From contig JAEEII010000033.1 in the NCBI GenBank assembly GCA_016281295.1, forward strand, positions 1 through 29,195: a DNA stretch of 29,195 nucleotides. The letters are read 5' to 3'. The notes under the pieces were generated by a model that saw only the letters and a program-made list of their open reading frames with translations, was not told where the DNA came from and ran no database searches. Positions 23,645 to 29,195 of the stretch are shown piece after piece. This stretch comes from Bacteroidales bacterium. GTDB taxonomy: Bacteria > Bacteroidota > Bacteroidia > Bacteroidales > F082. The translations under genes were made by a program, and so were the position numbers. The first letter of the stretch is position 1; each line of letters opens with the position of its first letter.

Positions 23645-25843
23645 TCAATAACGTGCTTTTCTGTGTTGTTTCTTTTTCATGCCCTCAATAAGCAGTTCGA
23701 AATCCATTTGACGTTTCAAAAGATCCACTCCTTTGACACGCACTTTCACCGCATCACCCAGTTGAATGATACGACCCGACTCTTGACCAATCACACGGAA
23801 GTTGTCCTCGTCGAGATAATAATAGTCGCCAGGCATGTCTTCATAACGAACCAAACCCTCACATTTATTGCCAATCAATTCCACATAAAGACCCCATTTG
23901 CTCACACCCGAAATCAAGCCCTCAAAGACCTGTCCAATCTTATCCTGCAAATACTCCGCTTGTTTGTATTTCACGCTTTGGCGTTCCATTTCCTCGGCTT
24001 GTTTCTCCATCTCACTGCAGTGAACACAATAGTCCTCGTACTCCTTACGGTTGACCGATCCCTGATTCTGAAGTAAATAACGTTCAATCAAACGGTGAAC
24101 CATCAAGTCGGGATAACGGCGGATGGGAGAGGTGAAGTGAGTATAATAATCGAACGACAAGCCATAATGACCGATATTATCGGTGCTGTAAACAGCCTTG
24201 GCCATGGTCCGGATGGCGACTGATTCCACGAGATTCTTCTCGCCTTTGCCTTCCACATCGTCGAACAACTTGTTGTATGACTTCACCAGCTTCGACCGCG
24301 AACTGATATCCATGGTATAGCCCAAACGTGAAATCAACCGGAGGAAATTATTCAGTTTCTCGGGATTAGGCTCATCGTGGATACGATAGACGAAAGTATA
24401 GTTTTTCCATTTGCTATCATTTTTTCCGAAGGTCTCAGCCACGGTACGGTTGGCAAGGAGCATGAAGTCTTCGATAAGCTCATGCGACTCATTTTGCACT
24501 CTCACGTAGGTGTCAATAGGTTTACCGTGCTCATCAAGCACAAATTTCACTTCTTCGCTGTGGAAATTCAGGCTGCCTTCCTCCATACGTTTCTCGCGCA
24601 ACTTGGAAGCCAGGTGATGCAAGGTGAGGATTTGTTCTTTATAATCCCCATCGCCTCCCTCAATCATCGTCTGTACTTCTTCGTATGCATAGCGACGGCA
24701 TGACTTGATGGCGGTTTTGCCAATCCAGTGGCTCAATATATTGGCATCGTCATCCATCTCGAAAACCGCCGAAAAGGTATATTTCTCCTCATCGGGTCGA
24801 AGCGAACACAGGTTATTACAGAGTTTCTCAGGCAGCATGGGGATGGTACGATCCACGAGATAAACCGAGGTACCACGATTGTAAGCCTCCTGGTCGATGG
24901 CCGAACCGGGACGGACATAATATGACACGTCGGCGATATGCACGCCCACTTCCCAATGCCCGTTGTCGAGTCTTTGCAACGAGATAGCGTCGTCAAAGTC
25001 TTTGGCATCAGCAGGGTCGATGGTGATAGTGAACACATTTCTGAAATCCCTCCGGCTTTTGAGTTCTGACGACGAGAGGCGGTCGCTCATCCTACCCGCT
25101 TCTTTTTCCACTTCCTCAGGAAATTCCAACGGGTAATCATGAGCCGCTAAAATTGACTCCATCTCCACATCGTTCTCGCCCGGGTTGCCCAACACCCTGA
25201 TAATCTCTCCGAAGGGGTTGCCCGAATTCTCAGGCCAGTCCACCAGATGCACAACCACTTTTTGACCGTTTTTGGCACCTTTGAGATCCCCCTTGGGCAC
25301 AAAAATATCAACGGGGATAGAGTTCATGTCGGGAACCACAAACACGTAACCATGGGAGATATGCAAGACTCCCACAAAATCCGTATGCTTGCGTTGCAAC
25401 ACTTCTATAATTTCCCCTTCAGGCTTTTTGTTTTTCCGTTTGGGGAACATCGCCACTTTGACGCGGTCGCCATGCAAAGCCTGACCTGTGTTGTTCGGGG
25501 CGATATACACATCCTCGCCAGCCTCATCGTCCAATATCACGTAGGCTTTACCCGTTGATTTCATATCCACTGTACCTTCGACATACTGCGTTTTGGGGCC
25601 GTAATCCTGCAAAAACTCGGGATTCAGCACATAACGGTAAGGACGCTCCTCCAAGAGTTTTCCCTGTTCAAAAAGGTCAACCAAGATGTTATACACCACA
25701 TCTTTCCCCGCCGCATCCTTGATACCTAAAATCTTGCATATCTGTTTGTAATTCATCGGCCGAAAGGGGTTCTCACCGAAGATACTGAGGATTGCGTTTG
25801 TAAAAACACTTAATTTATTTTCAAGTTTTTTCTTCTTTCCCAT
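23645..25843 (-). CDS. rnr: Ribonuclease R
   Basis: A 732-residue 3'-5' exoribonuclease of the RNase II/RNB family, which degrades structured RNA and takes part in rRNA quality control. Visible in order: an N-terminal helix-turn-helix-like region (about 15-70), cold-shock domains (about 85-225), and the RNB domain. The RNB metal-binding motif TIDPADAKDFDDAISL is at about 275-290, with HIADVSYYVRPGS, and the HFTSPIRRYPDLMVHRL motif at about 571-587. A C-terminal S1 domain (GQVFEGLISGVSKWGLYVEL, about 640-720) and a basic tail (KKKQHRKARY) follow. All four active-site aspartates are present. Length is slightly below the E. coli protein, as is usual in Bacteroidota. The next gene starts 1 base after its stop. 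A TATTTTTG box lies 53 bases upstream. Confidence 0.97.
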   Translation of the reverse strand: MGKKKKLENKLSVFTNAILSIFGENPFRPMNYKQICKILGIKDAAGKDVVYNILVDLFEQGKLLEERPYRYVLNPEFLQDYGPKTQYVEGTVDMKSTGKAYVILDDEAGEDVYIAPNNTGQALHGDRVKVAMFPKRKNKKPEGEIIEVLQRKHTDFVGVLHISHGYVFVVPDMNSIPVDIFVPKGDLKGAKNGQKVVVHLVDWPENSGNPFGEIIRVLGNPGENDVEMESILAAHDYPLEFPEEVEKEAGRMSDRLSSSELKSRRDFRNVFTITIDPADAKDFDDAISLQRLDNGHWEVGVHIADVSYYVRPGSAIDQEAYNRGTSVYLVDRTIPMLPEKLCNNLCSLRPDEEKYTFSAVFEMDDDANILSHWIGKTAIKSCRRYAYEEVQTMIEGGDGDYKEQILTLHHLASKLREKRMEEGSLNFHSEEVKFVLDEHGKPIDTYVRVQNESHELIEDFMLLANRTVAETFGKNDSKWKNYTFVYRIHDEPNPEKLNNFLRLISRLGYTMDISSRSKLVKSYNKLFDDVEGKGEKNLVESVAIRTMAKAVYSTDNIGHYGLSFDYYTHFTSPIRRYPDLMVHRLIERYLLQNQGSVNRKEYEDYCVHCSEMEKQAEEMERQSVKYKQAEYLQDKIGQVFEGLISGVSKWGLYVELIGNKCEGLVRYEDMPGDYYYLDEDNFRVIGQESGRIIQLGDAVKVRVKGVDLLKRQMDFELLIEGMKKKQHRKARY

Positions 25844-25895
25844 GATTATTGAATAAAAAGATACAAAAAAATTTCGTTCAAAAAAAATCCACTTG

Positions 25896-25903
25896 CAAAA
25901 ATA
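25896..25903 (-). promoter_or_regulatory. Bacteroidota -7 promoter box (TATTTTTG)
   Basis: The minus-strand reading is TATTTTTGCAAG, upstream of rnr with a predicted leader of about 45 bases. The surrounding 25844-25986 region is very AT-rich, so chance matches are likely there. Confidence 0.4.
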
Positions 25904-25986
25904 ATGAAATCAATTGATTAACATGTTGATATTTTTGTTGATATAAAAAACTGATAAAAAAAGTGAAATTGAGAACTAAAAAAATA

Positions 25987-25994
25987 TACCTTTG
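25987..25994 (+). promoter_or_regulatory. Bacteroidota -7 promoter box (TACCTTTG)
   Basis: TACCTTTG followed by CA matches TAnnTTTG. It places transcription start close to 26001, right at the 5' side of the cobalamin riboswitch and about 245 bases before nrdD. Confidence 0.6.
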
Positions 25995-26009
25995 CATCAC
26001 AAGGTTCTT

Positions 26010-26200
26010 GAAGAAGATTAATAGGGAACTCTGTGAAAATCAGAGACTAAACCCGTAGCTGTAAGTTCTTTAACTGGTTCGACATCCACTGCCACTGTTG
26101 AAACAGAAAAAAACGGGAAGGCCGTTGAACCGGGGAACGAGTCAGAAGACCTGCCTTGGAAGACAACACCCCGCTCTCGGGATTGGAGCAGGCTGTTGGG
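26010..26200 (+). ncRNA. Cobalamin (B12) riboswitch
   Basis: Conserved cobalamin-aptamer blocks occur in the right order: AATAGGGAA (26020-26028), TGTGAAAATCAG (26032-26043), ACCCGTAGCTGTAAG (26051-26065), the B12-box-like GCCACTG (26091-26097), GGGAAGG (26115-26121) and GTCAGAAGACCTGCC (26141-26155). After the aptamer, CAACA (26164-26168) can pair with TGTTG (26194-26198), enclosing GCTC/GAGC (26173-26176 with 26186-26189). This could be the regulatory hairpin or the kissing-loop stem. No T-run follows, so control is more likely at translation or by masking than by classical termination. By family knowledge AdoCbl or a related corrinoid binding would lower expression of the downstream nrdDG genes. 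The exact boundaries are approximate. Confidence 0.9.
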
Positions 26201-26245
26201 TTGAGATACATATTTTATATAATTATTTGATAACAAGCACATTAC

Positions 26246-28351
26246 ATGAGCAACGGTGGGTTATACATTAAAAAAAGGGACGGTCGCGAGGAGGCCTTCT
26301 CGGTAGAAAAGATAAAAAATGCCATCAGCAAGGCGTTTTTAGCATCAGGCTTTTATGCCACTGATGATGACCTCAACGCGATTCTGAGCCGTGTGAGAAT
26401 CACCAATGGCATCACGGTGGAAGAGATCCAGAATCAGGTGGAGACTGCCTTGATGGCCGAGCAATATTACACGGTGGCCAAGAATTACATTCTTTATCGT
26501 CAAAAACACACCGAAGACCGCGAGATCAGGGAGAAGATTGACTTTTTGAGCAATTATGTCAACGCCTCCAATGCCGCCACAGGGTCGAAATTCGACGCTA
26601 ATGCCAACGTGGAGAAGAAGAACATCGCCACGTTGATGGGTGAGTTGCCCAAGTCGAGTTTCATCCGCATCAACCGCCGCATGCTTACCGACCGTATCAA
26701 GGAGGTATATGGCAAGGAACTCGCCGACCGCTACATGTATCTGCTCAACAATCACTTCATCTACAAGAACGACGAGACTTCGCTGGCCAACTACTGCGCG
26801 TCCATCACCATGTATCCTTGGCTCAACGAAGGAACCAGCTCCATCGGAGGCAACTCGACGGCACCCACCAAGCTGCGCTCGTTCTGTGGAGGCTTTATTA
26901 ATATGGTGTTCATGGTGTCGTCGCAGCTCTCAGGGGCTTGCGCCACACCCGAGTTCCTGATGTACATGAATTATTTCATCGGCAAGGACTACGGCACCGA
27001 CTATTACAAACGCGCCGACGAAGTGGTGGACCACTCCTTGAAACCAAGGACCATCGACAAGGTAATCACCGACTGCTTCCAGCAGATCGTCTATTCGCTC
27101 AACCAACCCGCTGGAGCCAGAAACTACCAGTCGGTGTTCTGGAACATCGCATATTACGACCGTTATTATTTCGAGTCGCTGTTCGGCAACTTCTATTTCC
27201 CTGATGGCTCAAAACCAGATTGGGAGTCGTTGAGTTGGTTGCAGAAGCGCTTCATGAAATGGTTCAATGCCGAGCGTCTGAGAAGTGTGCTTACCTTCCC
27301 GGTGGAGACCATGGCGCTGCTCTCGAAAGACGGTGATGTCATCGACAAAGAATGGGGTGACTTCACCGCCGAGATGTACTCCGAGGGACACTCGTTCTTC
27401 ACCTACCTGAGCGACAACGCAGACTCGCTCTCGTCGTGCTGCCGCTTGCGCAACGAAATCCAAGACAATGGATTCAGCTATACCTTAGGGGCGGGCGGCG
27501 TATCCACCGGATCGAAAAGCGTGCTTACCATCAACTTGAACCGCTGCATCCAATATGCAGTGCGCAACAACATGCACTACCTCACCTTCCTCGAGGAAAT
27601 CGTGGACCTGTGCCATAAAGTGCAAATATGCTACAACGAGAACTTAAAAGTGCTACAGTCGAAAGGAATGCTTCCGCTGTTCGACGCAGGCTACATCAAC
27701 CTCTCACGCCAGTACCTCACCATCGGAGTGAACGGCCTGGTCGAAGCAGCCGAGTTCCTCAAAATCCCGATCACCGATAACCCCGACTATGAAAAGTTCG
27801 TGCAAGAGGTGCTCGGCCTCATCGAGCGATACAACAAGAAATACCGCTCCAAAGAGCTGATGTTCAACTGCGAGATGATCCCCGCCGAGAATGTGGGTGT
27901 GAAACATGCCAAATGGGACAAAGAGGACGGCTACGAGGTACACCGCGACTGCTATAACAGCTATTTTTACATCGTGGAAGACCCCAACACCAACGTGCTT
28001 GACAAATTCCGCCTACATGGCGAGAAATACATCAAACACCTTACCGGAGGCTCCGCGCTTCACTGTAACTTAGAGGAACACCTCAGCAAAGAACAATACC
28101 GACAACTGCTGCGAGTGGCGGCGCGCGAAGGTTGCAACTACTTCACCTTCAACATCCCGAACACCATCTGCAATGACTGCGGACATATCGACAAACGCTA
28201 TTTGAAAGAATGTCCGAATTGTCATAGTCACAATATCGACTACCTGACCCGCATCATCGGTTACCTGAAACGTATCAGTAACTTCTCAGAGGCACGCCAG
28301 GAAGAAGCACATAGAAGGTATTACAGCAAAAAGGAGATCGACCGATGCTAA
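26246..28351 (+). CDS. nrdD: Anaerobic ribonucleoside-triphosphate reductase (class III)
   Basis: A 701-residue glycyl-radical enzyme that reduces ribonucleoside triphosphates to deoxy forms without oxygen. An ATP-cone domain occupies about residues 5-95 (YIKKRDGREEAFSVEKIKNA), the site of allosteric dATP/ATP control. The catalytic barrel follows. The C-terminus has the zinc site with Cys642/645/656/659 and the glycyl-radical motif RIIGYL with the radical Gly at about 672. Length is usual for the family. It lies behind a cobalamin riboswitch and overlaps the activase gene nrdG by 7 bases. Its substrates become dNTPs for DNA synthesis in anaerobic growth. Being oxygen-sensitive, it fits an anaerobic host organism. 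Confidence 0.96.
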   Translation: MSNGGLYIKKRDGREEAFSVEKIKNAISKAFLASGFYATDDDLNAILSRVRITNGITVEEIQNQVETALMAEQYYTVAKNYILYRQKHTEDREIREKIDFLSNYVNASNAATGSKFDANANVEKKNIATLMGELPKSSFIRINRRMLTDRIKEVYGKELADRYMYLLNNHFIYKNDETSLANYCASITMYPWLNEGTSSIGGNSTAPTKLRSFCGGFINMVFMVSSQLSGACATPEFLMYMNYFIGKDYGTDYYKRADEVVDHSLKPRTIDKVITDCFQQIVYSLNQPAGARNYQSVFWNIAYYDRYYFESLFGNFYFPDGSKPDWESLSWLQKRFMKWFNAERLRSVLTFPVETMALLSKDGDVIDKEWGDFTAEMYSEGHSFFTYLSDNADSLSSCCRLRNEIQDNGFSYTLGAGGVSTGSKSVLTINLNRCIQYAVRNNMHYLTFLEEIVDLCHKVQICYNENLKVLQSKGMLPLFDAGYINLSRQYLTIGVNGLVEAAEFLKIPITDNPDYEKFVQEVLGLIERYNKKYRSKELMFNCEMIPAENVGVKHAKWDKEDGYEVHRDCYNSYFYIVEDPNTNVLDKFRLHGEKYIKHLTGGSALHCNLEEHLSKEQYRQLLRVAAREGCNYFTFNIPNTICNDCGHIDKRYLKECPNCHSHNIDYLTRIIGYLKRISNFSEARQEEAHRRYYSKKEIDRC

Positions 28352-28842
28352 AATATGCCAACTTTGATATTGTCTTCCAAGAAGTGCCTGACGAGGTAAC
28401 CTTGGCCATCAACATATCCAACTGTCCCAACAAATGTGTAGGCTGCCACAGCATGTACCTTTGGGAGGATGTGGGATATATCCTCGATAAAGAAGCGTTG
28501 GACAAGTTAGTGGAGCAGTACAAGTCGGGCATCACCTGTGTTTGTTTTATGGGAGGCGATGCGGAGCCATACGATGTGGCTAACCTCGCGATGCACATCA
28601 AGAACAAATACAAGAACATCAAGACAGCCTGGTATTCTGGCAAGAACGAGCTTCCTGAAGCTTTCCATGCAGAGACATTCGACTATATCAAGACAGGCAG
28701 ATACGATGAAAAATACGGGCCTTTGAATTCCATCACCACCAACCAACGCATGTTCAAACGTTTGTCTGACGGTCGCGTAAAAGACATCACGAGCAGGTTC
28801 CAGAAGAGAGAGGAGAGGGATGAATTAAGAATTGAGAACTGA
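28345..28842 (+). CDS. nrdG: Anaerobic ribonucleotide reductase activating protein (radical SAM)
   Basis: A 165-residue radical-SAM activase that generates the glycyl radical on NrdD using SAM and a [4Fe-4S] cluster. The cluster motif CPNKCVGC gives Cys27, 31 and 34, and a CFMGGDAEP segment follows for SAM binding. The start overlaps the nrdD stop by 7 bases, and an AAGGAG Shine-Dalgarno-like sequence stands 8 bases before it, which is unusual in this genome. The last about 8 residues (RDELRIEN) are encoded by an AT-rich AATTGAGAACTGA stretch resembling intergenic filler, so the original C-terminus may have been replaced. The catalytic core is complete. No terminator is evident after the gene. 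Confidence 0.94.
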   Translation: MLKYANFDIVFQEVPDEVTLAINISNCPNKCVGCHSMYLWEDVGYILDKEALDKLVEQYKSGITCVCFMGGDAEPYDVANLAMHIKNKYKNIKTAWYSGKNELPEAFHAETFDYIKTGRYDEKYGPLNSITTNQRMFKRLSDGRVKDITSRFQKREERDELRIEN

Positions 28843-28980
28843 GAGGGAGCTCTGGGTAAAGTCGGGCACCTGCACAAACGGGTCGGGCGAGAAGAAGCGT
28901 CCAATCACGGGGTCGTATTTGAATGTCTCTGTCATCGGTGTGGCGTATTTCCCTTCCGTTCGGCTGGCTAAGTTACGATC
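28825..28980 (-). pseudogene. RHS-repeat core fragment
   Basis: A minus-strand open stretch reads ASRTEGKYATPMTETFKYDP and then VIGRFFSPDPFVQVPDFTQ, followed by SSLSVLNS and a stop. RFFSPDPFVQVPDFTQ is the strongly conserved tail of the RHS-associated core domain, which normally continues with a variable toxin or surface domain. NLASRTE...MTETFKYD recalls an ordinary RHS repeat, so the two parts appear joined by recombination. An upstream in-frame stop (28981-28983) and no start codon leave it untranslated. It overlaps the end of nrdG by 18 bases on the opposite strand. Likely a leftover of a rearranged RHS gene. Confidence 0.55.
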
Positions 28981-29183
28981 TCAATAGTTCTCAGGCTTCG
29001 GAATCGGTCGTATGTGATTCCTGAGGGATCTGGTCCAATTCTATAGTATCTGGTGTAATACCATTCCGCCCCAACAGGTGCGAATTCCACGGATTGCGCC
29101 TTGGCTGTGGAAAAAACAGCCATCATAAGAAGTGGAAATAGTATTCTCCATGGTCTTGTGTTTGGGTTGGTTGTATTTTTCAT
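28968..29183 (-). pseudogene. Truncated exported protein, N-terminal part
   Basis: A 71-codon frame starting at 29181-29183 encodes a signal peptide (about residues 1-31, ending STAKAQ) and a short mature segment containing FAPVGAEWYYTRYY. That motif opens many Bacteroidales secreted proteins of unknown role that end in type IX sorting tails. The frame stops at 28968 right where the RHS core fragment begins in another frame, so the body is missing. I read this as a gene truncated by the same rearrangement. It could in principle still yield a short secreted peptide. Only 12 bases of upstream sequence are visible. Confidence 0.5.
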
Positions 29184-29195
29184 AATGCTAATCAG

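Noticed and set aside
26018..26242. 74-residue minus-strand frame over the nrdD leader
   Set aside because: The sequence is explained by the cobalamin riboswitch on the other strand.

Overview
The window looks like chromosomal DNA of an anaerobic member of the Bacteroidota, most likely order Bacteroidales. The evidence is a set of gene families typical of that phylum (DUF4175, DUF4292, DUF6266, BACON, type IX secretion sorting tails, RHS fragments, a TPR lipoprotein), several upstream elements of the form TAnnTTTG (the phylum's -7 promoter box), almost no Shine-Dalgarno sequences, and an anaerobic ribonucleotide reductase operon. The species cannot be named from the sequence.

Layout. Positions 1-722 (minus strand) hold the start of a TPR lipoprotein, the wreck of a type IX secreted protein and an unlisted 45-residue lipoprotein. 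Positions 875-6471 (minus) are an envelope block: MOP-type flippase, dUTPase, exported TPR protein, DUF4292 lipoprotein and an EnvC-like murein hydrolase activator. Two copies of a roughly 145-bp intergenic repeat with a 25-nt palindrome bracket the last three genes. Positions 6573-16716 (minus) hold a 1136-residue membrane histidine kinase, a zinc-ribbon methyltransferase, mnmG, ybeY and a large DUF4175 membrane protein. A 15/16 match to the parS centromere site lies just downstream of mnmG and a weaker 14/16 match just upstream.

Positions 16977-19856 (plus) are a tight three-gene accessory operon: DUF6266 protein, BACON lipoprotein and a GT-C-like membrane protein. A perfect 24-nt dyad sits in the divergent gap before it. 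tRNA-Cys with its own promoter and terminator follows, then an exported coiled-coil protein, then tRNA-Thr(CGU) on the minus strand with its own promoter and terminator. Positions 21367-25843 (minus) are rnr and a DUF748/AsmA-like gene. Positions 25987-28842 (plus) are nrdD-nrdG behind a cobalamin riboswitch. The right edge (minus) is a broken exported protein joined to an RHS core fragment.

How the genes work together: three themes can be read. The first is envelope building and septal cell-wall control (flippase, EnvC-like protein, DUF4292, TPR, DUF748). The second is RNA maintenance (mnmG, ybeY, rnr, two tRNAs). The third is anaerobic dNTP supply (nrdDG, dut), where the riboswitch implies that B12 represses the B12-independent reductase. 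I found no CRISPR array, prophage, transposase or defence locus. The most unusual items are the B12 switch on nrdDG, the parS-like pair at mnmG, the palindromic repeat pair, the uncharacterised DUF6266-BACON-GT-C operon and the small CxxC lipoprotein.
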